47,757 nt of DNA, taken from NCBI GenBank assembly GCA_039810485.1, contig JBDHXA010000009.1, positions 1 through 47,757 on the forward strand. The letters are read 5' to 3'. The translations under genes and the position numbers were made by a program. Shown here piece after piece: positions 18,915-27,494 of the stretch. The DNA comes from JADZAA01 sp039810485. GTDB lineage: Bacteria > Bacteroidota > Ignavibacteria > Kapaibacteriales > UBA961. How positions within the stretch are numbered: the first letter of the stretch is position 1; the number at the start of each line of letters is the position of its first letter. The notes under the pieces were generated by a model. The model worked only from the letters and a program-made list of their open reading frames with translations. It was not told the origin of the DNA and made no database searches.

Positions 18915-19280
18915 ATGTTTGAACTTATCGTTATTATTACAATGATAATCGGAGTTGTCTTGATTGGAGCAGTTCTGATTCAACCAAGCAAAGGAGATCT
19001 AACAGCTGGCTTCGGCGGAGTCGGCGGTCAGTTAGGCAGTATGTTTGGCATGAGAAAAGCCACCGATCTTCTTACAAAAATTACAATTGGTCTGGCTGCA
19101 GCAATACTTTTGTTAAGCATAGCTGCAAATAAATTTTTGCCTGATACCGGCACGCATATAGCGCCTGTTACACAAGGCGCTGATGCGCCAACACCTCCGG
19201 CAACACAATCGCAGCCGCCATCAGTTCCGCAGAAACAACAAGGTCAAGGCGGACAAAACGTTCAGCCACAGCATAAGTAA
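18915..19280 (+). CDS. secG: Preprotein translocase subunit SecG
   Basis: This is the auxiliary membrane subunit of the SecYEG translocon (121 residues). Two TM helices (residues 2-20 and about 52-70) enclose the hallmark cytoplasmic loop LIQPSKGDLTAGFGG and GSMFGMRKATDLLTKIT. The C-terminal tail is rich in Pro, Gln and Gly, as often in Bacteroidota SecG, and is probably disordered. A strong terminator follows at 19307. Confidence 0.95.
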   Translation: MFELIVIITMIIGVVLIGAVLIQPSKGDLTAGFGGVGGQLGSMFGMRKATDLLTKITIGLAAAILLLSIAANKFLPDTGTHIAPVTQGADAPTPPATQSQPPSVPQKQQGQGGQNVQPQHK

Positions 19281-19306
19281 TCTGTTGATCACGATACAAT
19301 AGTGGC

Positions 19307-19340
19307 AATGCCCGCATTGGAAAAGCGGGCATTTTTTTAT
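19307..19340 (+). terminator. Rho-independent terminator after secG
   Basis: Arms AATGCCCGC (19307-19315) and GCGGGCATT (19325-19333) with a 9-base loop are followed by a run of T. It lies 27 bases past the secG stop and isolates it from ffh. Confidence 0.9.
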
Positions 19341-19409
19341 TGATTGCCGATGTTGTTTGCAATGACTACCAATACATAGAATTTCTTTAGTTTATATTTC
19401 TATTCTGCA

Positions 19410-20747
19410 ATGTTTGAATCGCTCCAAACTAAGATTGAATCAGCACTTAAGCGTTTGCGCGGTCAGTCCAAAATTACTGAGGAGAATATAGAGGAAGCAC
19501 TCCGTGAAGTGCGGCGCGCTTTGCTAGATGCCGATGTTCATTTTTCGGTTGTAAAAGATTTTATTGAAGAAGTAAAGACCAAAGCCGTAGGTCTGGAGGT
19601 AAAAGGAAATCTTTTGCCTGGTCAATTAATTGTTAAGGTAATTTACGACGAGCTTGTCGAATTGATGAGCAGCGATAAACAAGAAACTGCATTTGCTATT
19701 CATTCGCCTTCCGTTGTTTTAGTTGCAGGACTTCAAGGTTCGGGAAAAACAACGTTTTGCGGAAAAATAGCCGGATTTCTTCGAAAAAAGGGGAAACAAC
19801 CGCTACTTGTTGCTGCCGACATTTATCGTCCTGCCGCTATAGATCAGCTTAAGATATTAGGCGAGTCGCTTCATATACCTGTTTTTACTCTCGAAAATAA
19901 AAGTCCGGTTGAAATTGCCGTTGAGTCGCTGGCTTATGCGCGAAAATATGGACGCGACACAATCATTATTGATACGGCAGGACGGCTCACTATTGACGAA
20001 GATATGATGCGCGAGGTTGAGGAAATAAGCTCTCGCGTCAAACCTCATGAAACGCTATTTGTCTGTGATGCAATGACTGGACAAGATGCGGTCAATACTG
20101 CAAAAGCATTTCATGACCGTCTAAAATTAACCGGCGTTGTATTGACAAAACTTGATGGCGATACACGAGGCGGCGCAGCTCTTTCGATACGAAAAGTAGT
20201 TGGCAAGCCAATTAAATTTGTAGGTACCGGCGAGAAAATGGATGCTATCGAGGTGTTTCACGCCAATCGTATTGCTTCGCGGATATTAGGCATGGGCGAT
20301 GTGCTGACGCTTGTAGAAAAAGCCCAGCAAGAAATAGACGAAGATGAAGCGGCAAAGCTGGAAGAAAAAATCAGAAAAAATCAATTTACATTGCAAGATT
20401 TTCTATCTCAATTGCGTACAATACGCAAAATGGGTTCATTGCGCGACTTGCTGGGAATGATACCCGGCATGGACAAAGCGATGCAAGGCGTTCAAGTAGA
20501 TGACAAGGCATTCTCTAAAATTGAAGCCATGATTCTTTCAATGACGCCGGAAGAGCGCAATAATCCCAAAATACTAAATGGATCACGCCGCCAGCGCATA
20601 GCGCGAGGCAGCGGCTCGACGATGCAGGATGTTAATCGTCTTCTTAAGCAATTTGAAGATATGCAAAAGATGATGAAGATGATGATGTCCGGCAACAAAG
20701 CGCAATTTTTGCGCAATCTTAAAATGCCAACCGGCTTCAGACGCTGA
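19410..20747 (+). CDS. ffh: Signal recognition particle GTPase Ffh
   Basis: This is the protein part of the SRP, which targets nascent membrane proteins to FtsY and SecYEG. It has 445 residues. The N domain (ALREVRRALLDADVHFSVVKDF), G domain with P-loop GLQGSGKTT (107-115), DTAGR, TKLDGDTRGGAALS and the GTGEK motif, and the Met-rich M domain with MIPGM, RRQRIARGSG (RNA-binding) and MQKMMKMMMSG are all recognisable. The start MFESLQTKIESAL is standard. rpsP follows 52 bases downstream, a common arrangement. Confidence 0.98.
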   Translation: MFESLQTKIESALKRLRGQSKITEENIEEALREVRRALLDADVHFSVVKDFIEEVKTKAVGLEVKGNLLPGQLIVKVIYDELVELMSSDKQETAFAIHSPSVVLVAGLQGSGKTTFCGKIAGFLRKKGKQPLLVAADIYRPAAIDQLKILGESLHIPVFTLENKSPVEIAVESLAYARKYGRDTIIIDTAGRLTIDEDMMREVEEISSRVKPHETLFVCDAMTGQDAVNTAKAFHDRLKLTGVVLTKLDGDTRGGAALSIRKVVGKPIKFVGTGEKMDAIEVFHANRIASRILGMGDVLTLVEKAQQEIDEDEAAKLEEKIRKNQFTLQDFLSQLRTIRKMGSLRDLLGMIPGMDKAMQGVQVDDKAFSKIEAMILSMTPEERNNPKILNGSRRQRIARGSGSTMQDVNRLLKQFEDMQKMMKMMMSGNKAQFLRNLKMPTGFRR

Positions 20748-20799
20748 AGTTACGGATTTTTGTATCTTTTTTATTTATGAAGGAGTAGGGTGTTCTCCC

Positions 20800-21183
20800 A
20801 TGGTTAAACTTCGCTTACGCAGAAAAGGGCGCGCTAAAGCCCCGTTTTACGATATTGTAGCAATGGATGCTCGCAGTCGTCGCGACGGTGCTTATTTAGA
20901 GCGCATAGGTTATTTTAATCCAATGAAAAATCCTTCGGTTATATCAATTAATGCCGATCGTGCTATCTATTGGCTTAATGTTGGCGCTCAGCCAACTGAT
21001 ATTGTTCGCTCGCTCTTGAGCAATGAAGGCGTATTGCTTGCCCGTCACATGCAATTCAAGGAAAAAACAACAGAAGAAATTGCCGAAGCAGTTGCAACTC
21101 ACAAAGTTGCAGCTCAGAAACGCTACGAGCGCAATCAACGCAAGCGCGCTGAAAAGAAAGAAAAAGCAGTTAAAGAAAAATAA
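20800..21183 (+). CDS. rpsP: 30S ribosomal protein bS16
   Basis: This is small-subunit ribosomal protein S16. The N-terminus VKLRLRRKGRAKAPFYDIVAMDARSRRDG and the motif LERIGYFNPMKNP are diagnostic. At 127 residues it is longer than the E. coli protein because of a Lys/Glu/Arg-rich tail, usual in this group. An AAGGAG ribosome-binding site lies upstream at about 20779. The usual followers rimM, trmD and rplS are absent; a small membrane-protein gene follows after 36 bases. Confidence 0.98.
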   Translation: MVKLRLRRKGRAKAPFYDIVAMDARSRRDGAYLERIGYFNPMKNPSVISINADRAIYWLNVGAQPTDIVRSLLSNEGVLLARHMQFKEKTTEEIAEAVATHKVAAQKRYERNQRKRAEKKEKAVKEK

Positions 21184-21219
21184 TCTGCTTTACATTGTTT
21201 TAAACGCTATTTAAGGCGG

Positions 21220-21726
21220 ATGACACAGAATATTGTTGTCGCCGCCTTTTGTTTAATTATTAGCTATTGGATGAAGCAACAGATAAAAATATCTGATGAA
21301 ATTTCTGCATTATATGTTCGCAATCAGCGTATCTTCCGATTGTTTTTGTCAATAATGTTTGGAATTGTCGGCTGTTCATGGTTCTTATTGTTATTGCCGG
21401 ATTCAATAGTAAGCGCTCATAAACATGATTTGTTCCGTCTCGGACAATTTGAATTGTATGTACTATTGCTGACATTATGGGGATATGATTATCGTTGTGA
21501 AACAACTCGCTTGGCATGGCTGATTACCACATCGTCCGAGATGAATAAGCCGGCAAATTATATTGCCCTTAATGATGTAATAACAGCTGATAAACTTCAT
21601 ATATTTGAGATGTTTGTCAAGCATGGAAATTCTAATCGAAACTACTTTCACATTGTTTTTAGGTGGGCGCTCATTCTTGCAATCTTGACATTGTTTATTC
21701 GGCAGTGGATTAATCTTTTCGGATAG
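21220..21726 (+). CDS. Small four-TM membrane protein, uncharacterised
   Basis: I do not recognise this 168-residue protein. Hydrophobic segments lie at about residues 3-18, 41-62, 75-90 and 145-165. Between the third and fourth is a soluble loop with KPANYIALNDVITADKLHIFEMFVKHGNSNRN. The second ATG (at 21271) is an alternative start that would remove most of the first helix. It follows rpsP after 36 bases on the same strand with an AAGG just upstream of its ATG, so it may be read from the ffh-rpsP transcript. Its end meets the minus-strand tRNA pair. Confidence 0.65.
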   Translation: MTQNIVVAAFCLIISYWMKQQIKISDEISALYVRNQRIFRLFLSIMFGIVGCSWFLLLLPDSIVSAHKHDLFRLGQFELYVLLLTLWGYDYRCETTRLAWLITTSSEMNKPANYIALNDVITADKLHIFEMFVKHGNSNRNYFHIVFRWALILAILTLFIRQWINLFG

Positions 21727-21780
21727 AGCATAGAGAAGTGTCGAGTTTTAATTACAATGCTTTATCAGATGCTTAAAAGT

Positions 21781-21818
21781 AAAAAGTCAATCTGCTTTAT
21801 ACAGATTGACTTTTTTTT
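21781..21818. terminator. Bidirectional hairpin terminator
   Basis: Arms AAAAAGTCAATCTG (21781-21794) and CAGATTGACTTTTT (21802-21815) pair perfectly around a 7-base loop. The A-run and T-run on either side make it functional for both the plus-strand membrane-protein transcript and the minus-strand tRNAs. Confidence 0.9.
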
Positions 21819-21819
21819 G

Positions 21820-21903
21820 TGCCCGGAACAGGACTTGAACCTGCACGAGGATTCCCTCACTACACCCTGAATATAGCGCGTCTGCCAATTCCGCCATCCG
21901 GGC
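21820..21903 (-). tRNA. tRNA-Leu (anticodon CAG)
   Basis: The cloverleaf has acceptor GCCCGGA/TCCGGGC, D-arm GCG..CGC, anticodon stem CTATA/TGTAG with loop TTCAGGG (anticodon CAG, reads CUG), a long variable arm, and T-loop TTCAAGT. Discriminator is A. CCA is not encoded. The length of 84 bases fits a class II tRNA. Confidence 0.96.
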
Positions 21904-21932
21904 GCTTGATTAGATGTATAACCGCCCCGCTG

Positions 21933-22019
21933 CGGAGAGGGAGGGATTCGAACCCTCGATAGGATTGCTCCTATAACGGTTTTCGAGACCGCCCGATTCA
22001 ACCACTCTCGCACCTCTCC
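21933..22019 (-). tRNA. tRNA-Ser (anticodon CGA)
   Basis: Acceptor GGAGAGG/CCTCTCC, D-arm CGA..TCG, anticodon loop CTCGAAA (anticodon CGA, reads UCG), a long variable arm typical of class II tRNA, and T-arm GAGGG-TTCGAAT-CCCTC. Discriminator is G as expected for serine. It lies 29 bases upstream of tRNA-Leu, so the pair is probably one transcript. Confidence 0.96.
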
Positions 22020-22235
22020 AATTAGATTGGGATTACAAAATTACGTTAAACTGCCGACGTAGCCAAAGGTTATTTTTATGCAATTTAATTGCTGAATTCA
22101 AAAAATCTTTGTTCAGGTATTGCAAGGTTGTTGAAGCAAAATCAGTAAGTCTTGCGTCAACTGCCAAATTTATATTTCCATTTCTTATTAACGGCCAAAT
22201 GTTTGCGAATATTTAATGGATGACAGTTAAATCTA

Positions 22236-22274
22236 CAAAAAAAACTCTCTTGCTAATTATTTAGCAAGAGAGTT
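22236..22274 (-). terminator. Rho-independent terminator of the T9SS cargo gene
   Basis: Arms AACTCTCTTGCTAA (22243-22256) and TTAGCAAGAGAGTT (22261-22274) pair perfectly around a 4-base loop. On the minus strand they are followed by a T-run. It lies about 46 bases past the stop of the 22320-25577 gene. The rest of the 300 bases between tRNA-Ser and this gene shows nothing else. Confidence 0.92.
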
Positions 22275-22319
22275 AAGAACATAATGAGCAAGAACAAAAT
22301 CTGTGCTAATACCCAAGTT

Positions 22320-25300
22320 TTATTTTACAATATTTAATGTTTGTGTTACGCTGGCATTTCCAATTTTAAGACGAACCATATACGTACCGCTTGGTATTTG
22401 CGAAGCATTCCAGTCAAATGAGTGGTCTCCTTCTCCAAATTCGCCATTAGCAATGGTTGCTACTGTTTCACCAATATTGTTAATTACAGACAAAGTAACA
22501 GCCAATGTTTTATTGAGTGAGAAAACAATAGTTGCTGTATGAGAAACGGGATTTGGATATACAGCAGAAAGGCGAGCGTCATGCAGAATTTGTTGCTCTT
22601 GCAAGCCGGACACAGCATCTGTTGTAAATGACCATACTTCTGACCATTGTCCTTCGCCTATAATATTAAAAGCTCGAACGCGCCAATAATAGATTGTGCT
22701 TGGCTGCAATCTATCAGCATTGAACGAAGTAGCTGCCAATCCTGATCTATCGTGTATTGTAGAACTAAAATCGGATTTGTCCGATACTTGAACCTGATAA
22801 TAATCGGACCCGGTAACAGAGCTCCAATGAAGTCCTACATTTTGCTCTTGTTTTTCAGCGCCATTTGGCGGCGAGAGTAAATTTACCATTGCTGGAGTCA
22901 TAGGCGATACCACAAATGTCCATGTTTCTGACCAAGCGCTTGGTCCAGCGGCGTTAACAGAGCGAACATGCCAGAAATAACGTTCGCCATTGCTTAATCC
23001 TTTAACTGGCAATGTTATATCTGTTAGACCGGTCAAATTGACTATCGTAGAACTAAAATTAGAGTACGAAGAAACTTGAACATCATAAGTTAGAGCATAT
23101 TCTGCTGTTTTCCATTCCAAAGTTGGTTCAGTAGCCGCATCATTTGTATTATTTGCCGGTTTCACAAGTTCTGGAGTTGCGGCAAATACTGTTGTTGTCG
23201 CAAATTTCCAAGTTTGTGACCAGAAACTTGTATTATTGTCGGCATCAGCAGCTTGCACGGTCCATATATATTTCATTTCAGCTTTAATTCCGGTTGGAAT
23301 TATTGTTGTTCCAATGACATTATTATCTTCAAAAACAGGAGTTTGAGCAGGAGTATCCTCAAACACACGCACTGTATATTTAACTGCTCCGATAGGCGCT
23401 TTCCAAGAGAGCGAAACTGCAATCGGCTGATTCATTGCGCCGTTTATCGGGGTAGTCAGTATAGGCGAGCCAATATTGCTGGTGAAGCTCATTACATCCG
23501 ACCATGGCACAACTGCATTTGATTTAGTTATTGGACGAACTCGCCAATAATATTTAGTATAATCATTCAAACCTGTATTATATGTATAGGAACCGGTTAC
23601 TTCTCCTATCTTTTCATCTGCAACAACAATATTCTTAAACTTATCGTCAGTTGCTATCTGAATTTGATACGTTTTACCATCGCCTGCAGAAGTCCATACT
23701 ATTGGTACAGGCAAAGCAACTCCTTTGTTGCCATTTGCGGGAGATATGCCTGATACTTTATCAACAATAGTCGTATATGTATAAAAATTCGACCAGCTAC
23801 TCTCGCCATTAATTGCGCTAATTGCCTTAACACGCCAATAATATAAAGTGTTGCGTTGCAGGCCTTTTATGTCAACAGTTGTTCCTGCAATATTTTGTGT
23901 GTCAGCCACTTTATTTGCAAACAATAAATCAGTTGCAACTTGTATTCTATATGTTGCCAATCCTTCTACGGGATTCCATGAGAATGTAATTGTCTGGGGC
24001 TGCAAATCAAGAGTTCCGTCGAAAGGTTGGGCTAGAATTGGCGTGCCAACCAACGTAGAGAAATTCCAGACAGTCGACCAATTTCCACGCTCTATCGATC
24101 CGGCAGCTGCTCTTGTACGCCAGAAATACTGAGTATTGGTGCTGAACGACGCAAGTACTGCAGAAGTTCCTATAATGCTTCCATTATAATCTAATGTAGC
24201 AAATGTAGCACTTTTAGAAACTTGCAGATCATAGCTTGTTGCTCCAACAACGGAATTCCAATTTAAACTTACCGGTGTAACAATTCCTTTCATCGCTGAT
24301 GCTGGCTGAGAAAGTATAGGCGTTCCCACTATTGTACGGAAATACCATGTTGCTGACCAAGGACTTGTTCCCTGCGGGTTGGATGCATTAACTCGCCAAT
24401 AATAATAAGTGTAATTATTTGGCGCATCGAAATTGAATGAAGTGCCGGGAAGCGACTGATCTACTATATTATTTGTAAATGACGAGTTTGTAGATATTTG
24501 CAATTGATAATTCAAAGCGCCTCTTGCGCTGTTCCAAGAAAGAGGTATTGTCATCGGCTGCGCAGTTGACCCCGACAGAGGAGACGCGAGAATTGGCATC
24601 GGAGGAGGCGGAAACTGAGTAGTGAAAGACCACGCATTTGTCCAATTGCTGGTAATGCCGCCATTGCCTCTTGCGCGAACACGCCAATAATAAACTGAAC
24701 CCAAAGCTAAACTTGTTGAAGAAGTATAGCTTGTAGACGCTACATTTGTAACGTTAACAACCGGAGAAGCAAATGACGGATCACTTGAAATTTGAACATC
24801 ATAACCAGTTGCGCACGTAGAAGCATTCCAAACTAATGTAGGCATTGCAGGCACATTTATGGCATTATTTGCAGGCGACGCCAAAGTTGGCATCGGTAGA
24901 TTTGGATTGTCCGGGTATATCAGCATATCGTCAAACGCCACGCCGTCAAGTCCGTAACCTCCGTATTGCGCAAACATATAGAAGCGTATGCGCACATTGT
25001 TTTTACCGGCTACGCCAGATAACTTATTGGATGCAGTCAGCCAGCCTATTGGCTGGTAATTACACAAATCGCCACCCCATGCTTCATACACTCCATTACC
25101 ATTCCACCAGTCATCAAATTTGCCATACCAATTTTTTCCCGATCCGGCATTGCCTACTTTTGTCCATGAGCTTCCGCCATTAGTGGATACTTCGAGCCAG
25201 AAAAAGTCATAGCCTGCATTAGCACAGTCAGGCCATGCAGCTGTGAAATACCATAAGCTAAATTGAATCGTAGGATCTGCGGTATAGCAAGAAAAATCTA

Positions 25301-25577
25301 ATTGTGGCGATGTAATATAAGACATCTCACCATAATTATAGGATCCGTAAAGATTTGTAGTCCAGCAATATCTTCCGTTTGCAGCTCCATACAAGTAGCT
25401 TTTTGAGGGCGTTCCCCACTGCCATGACGAGTTGTAACCGCTGGCTGACCATCCTCCATTGCCAGATTCAAAATCTTCCTTATAGGAAGGGAATGCATTT
25501 ATTTGCGTGTAAGCAATTTCAAAGCCGGCAAAAAAAGCCATAATTACTGCTGCTACAAGCGTAATGCGTGTTTTCAT
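22320..25577 (-). CDS. Secreted multidomain protein with eight Fn3-like repeats and T9SS sorting domain
   Basis: This is a predicted extracellular or cell-surface protein of 1085 residues. A signal peptide (to about residue 24) is followed by a beta-sandwich domain of about 200 residues with repeated aromatic and Gly patches (EDFESGNGGWS, FDDMLIYPD), resembling carbohydrate-binding or MAM-type jelly rolls. Eight Fn3-like repeats of about 90-95 residues follow, each starting with a PxLxxPxNG-type motif and ending YYWRVRA...W(S/T)xxWxFTT. The last 80 residues (LSAVYPNPVSHTATIVFSL ... GTYMVRLKIGNASVTQTLNIVK) are a type A T9SS C-terminal sorting domain. No catalytic residues are evident; adhesion or glycan binding is inferred. 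It needs the T9SS, consistent with the PorU-like gene in this window. Confidence 0.9.
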   Translation of the reverse strand: MKTRITLVAAVIMAFFAGFEIAYTQINAFPSYKEDFESGNGGWSASGYNSSWQWGTPSKSYLYGAANGRYCWTTNLYGSYNYGEMSYITSPQLDFSCYTADPTIQFSLWYFTAAWPDCANAGYDFFWLEVSTNGGSSWTKVGNAGSGKNWYGKFDDWWNGNGVYEAWGGDLCNYQPIGWLTASNKLSGVAGKNNVRIRFYMFAQYGGYGLDGVAFDDMLIYPDNPNLPMPTLASPANNAINVPAMPTLVWNASTCATGYDVQISSDPSFASPVVNVTNVASTSYTSSTSLALGSVYYWRVRARGNGGITSNWTNAWSFTTQFPPPPMPILASPLSGSTAQPMTIPLSWNSARGALNYQLQISTNSSFTNNIVDQSLPGTSFNFDAPNNYTYYYWRVNASNPQGTSPWSATWYFRTIVGTPILSQPASAMKGIVTPVSLNWNSVVGATSYDLQVSKSATFATLDYNGSIIGTSAVLASFSTNTQYFWRTRAAAGSIERGNWSTVWNFSTLVGTPILAQPFDGTLDLQPQTITFSWNPVEGLATYRIQVATDLLFANKVADTQNIAGTTVDIKGLQRNTLYYWRVKAISAINGESSWSNFYTYTTIVDKVSGISPANGNKGVALPVPIVWTSAGDGKTYQIQIATDDKFKNIVVADEKIGEVTGSYTYNTGLNDYTKYYWRVRPITKSNAVVPWSDVMSFTSNIGSPILTTPINGAMNQPIAVSLSWKAPIGAVKYTVRVFEDTPAQTPVFEDNNVIGTTIIPTGIKAEMKYIWTVQAADADNNTSFWSQTWKFATTTVFAATPELVKPANNTNDAATEPTLEWKTAEYALTYDVQVSSYSNFSSTIVNLTGLTDITLPVKGLSNGERYFWHVRSVNAAGPSAWSETWTFVVSPMTPAMVNLLSPPNGAEKQEQNVGLHWSSVTGSDYYQVQVSDKSDFSSTIHDRSGLAATSFNADRLQPSTIYYWRVRAFNIIGEGQWSEVWSFTTDAVSGLQEQQILHDARLSAVYPNPVSHTATIVFSLNKTLAVTLSVINNIGETVATIANGEFGEGDHSFDWNASQIPSGTYMVRLKIGNASVTQTLNIVK

Positions 25578-26253
25578 ATATCATCCTTGGAATTGATAAA
25601 TAAAATAATATCGCGAAAGTTGATTATAATTATCTCACTATTGTAAAAGTCGGTAACCAAGATACAATATGCGTGTAAGCCAATCGGTACAAACTTTCAG
25701 AAGGATCTCCGCTTAGATTACAGAATGACAAGATAACCAACATAATGTTACATTTCTATTTGCCTTTATGTTCTATTGTTGCGCCTTATACACAAATAAT
25801 CTATTGTAGCAAAGTTTGTTTCATATTAATGCTGTTTCTGCGCTTATTCGTTTAAGCGAGCAACTGCTATATGAGTTTCAAGGATTGCTAAATGTCAACT
25901 GCTGCCAACTAAAAAGGCAATTAAGCTGTATTTATAGATAAGACAACCCTAACATCCTTCCTTACAATTTTGACTGTTTATTTTAAGAGCCCACTCCGAA
26001 AAGGATGTTTTATAAAAATCGCGGCGATAGATTCGCTGTTTTCAAAAAAATATCTTTAAAGAGCTAAAAAAGTCGCTTTATTGCCGTCTTTTACCTATAT
26101 AATGAGTAAAAACTGTACTTTTTAACCATGTTTTCTTTGACTTGAAATATTACCCGGCTTTTCGGAGTGGGCTCATTATTTCAATTTGCTGTTGAATCAG
26201 CATTTCACCCAGATTCTCCCGCTGTCATAATTTAACTAGTAGGCCCTAATGTA
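25578..26253. other. Intergenic region containing MITE copy 1
   Basis: Some 680 bases without a gene. The part up to 25986 is presumably the upstream region of the T9SS cargo gene (which reads away to the left), 25987-26174 is the MITE, and the last 80 bases lie downstream of the ATP-grasp-like gene. No small ORF is convincing. Confidence 0.5.
25987..26174 (+). mobile_element. MITE-like element, copy 1 (188 bp)
   Basis: A 188-bp element bounded by a perfect 17-bp terminal inverted repeat, GAGCCCACTCCGAAAAG at the left and its reverse complement at the right. It has no coding capacity. Its interior shares long stretches with copy 2 at 35845-36035 in the same orientation, such as GAGCTAAAAAAGTCGCTTT and AATGAGTAAAAACTGTACTT. 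Immediate flanks do not form an exact direct repeat here, so this copy may be older. It is presumably mobilised by a transposase encoded elsewhere. Confidence 0.85.
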
Positions 26254-27441
26254 TTATCCAAACAGACACGTATTAGAGCCAGTCCAAGGACTGCTATTAT
26301 AGCGAACTCCCATCATTGGGCCGCGCCCGCTGCGAGAAAGAGCTATCATTGGCATAGGCAGCAATGCTTCAGGCGGCCAAATCATCATAATGCGTATTTC
26401 AGCTTTGTTCATGCCTTCCGGCGTATAAATCGCTTCCGCATATCTGATTTTCTCTTGCAACAGCCAATTATGACGTTCATTCGGTTGTATTGAAATAATG
26501 TCTGCTTCAGTTGGCTGCACATTTACTCCTTTTCCTGCAAAAGAATAAAGCGGTTTGAGAACATAATTTTTAAGGTCTTGAGGAATACTGTCTATTTCAT
26601 TAAGAAAATGAGCCGAAGGCACGGCGGCATGATGTAGATATGGCAATGAATGTTTGCTTATTTTGAAATACCAATTTGGATGCCCAGCCCACTCCACATC
26701 AAGATCATCAGTCCATACAAATGGCAATATTGTATTTTCAGATTCAAGTTCATCTACAATTGCGCGATTATACAGGCGCTTTGCTTGATGCATCTTTCCG
26801 TCTTTTCTGTAATACAATTTATTATCTTGTTTTATCAATGAACAAATATCGGTTTCGCGAACTCCAAACAATCTTTCCGTTGCTAAAAAGTCAGGTCGCG
26901 TTTTTTGTGTTTGCGGTTTATACTCAGTCAAAATAACATCTTCGGCCTGCTGATTTCCTACGATTGCATTACGAAGCAAGTCAAGATATGAATTGTCAGA
27001 CAGTTCGCTCAACGTATAGCTAAATTCTTCATAGCCATAGTGCTTCTGAACTATTTGCGATAAAATAAAATGATAGGCGTACAACGACGGGAACCCCTGC
27101 AATTCAACAAGTTTTGCATCGTATCCATCATTATTCGAGCCGGTCAGCGCATAATCAGCAATGAGAAAGAGCGGTTTTGCGTCTTCATGCGGCACAGTAT
27201 ATTGAGGCATAAGAGAAAGCACTGCTTTTTCACTGTGCGGAGGAAGTATGCATAATTCAGCTATTTCTATCGAATAGCGCTCGATTTTACGCCTATATTC
27301 ATGCGACAAAAAAACAGGCATTTCAGATATGCGCCACTCTACGTGCATAGTTGCCGCAACGTCTGCTTTTGCTAAAAGTTCTTGATGTTTTTTAATAGTG
27401 TAGAGTTTTTCGGCAAATTCGCGTTGGATTTTTGGCAGCAT
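26254..27441 (-). CDS. ATP-grasp-like protein of unknown function
   Basis: This 395-residue protein has no name I can give. Its C-terminal half contains features that resemble an ATP-grasp fold: YVLKPLYSFAGKGVNV (a nucleotide-binding beta-hairpin and Gly-rich loop), WLLQEKIRYAEAI, and KAEIRIMMIWPP, then RGPMMGVRYNSSPWTGSN near the end where metal-binding Glu/Asn usually sit. The N-terminal half has EWRISEMPVFLSHEYRRKIE and a cluster with AKLVELQGFPSLYAYH. The family is likely a ligase joining a carboxylate to an amine, by analogy only. It is divergent from the nnr gene across about 50 bases. Start ATG 27441 is the only good one. Confidence 0.6.
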   Translation of the reverse strand: MLPKIQREFAEKLYTIKKHQELLAKADVAATMHVEWRISEMPVFLSHEYRRKIERYSIEIAELCILPPHSEKAVLSLMPQYTVPHEDAKPLFLIADYALTGSNNDGYDAKLVELQGFPSLYAYHFILSQIVQKHYGYEEFSYTLSELSDNSYLDLLRNAIVGNQQAEDVILTEYKPQTQKTRPDFLATERLFGVRETDICSLIKQDNKLYYRKDGKMHQAKRLYNRAIVDELESENTILPFVWTDDLDVEWAGHPNWYFKISKHSLPYLHHAAVPSAHFLNEIDSIPQDLKNYVLKPLYSFAGKGVNVQPTEADIISIQPNERHNWLLQEKIRYAEAIYTPEGMNKAEIRIMMIWPPEALLPMPMIALSRSGRGPMMGVRYNSSPWTGSNTCLFG

Positions 27442-27494
27442 GGCTTTAGAAAAATTATTTCAACATAATCTATATACAAAAATACAGTTTGACG

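Noticed and set aside
21765..22013. 82-codon minus-strand ORF
   Set aside because: It runs through the tRNA-Leu and tRNA-Ser genes and the terminator, so it is not a protein gene.
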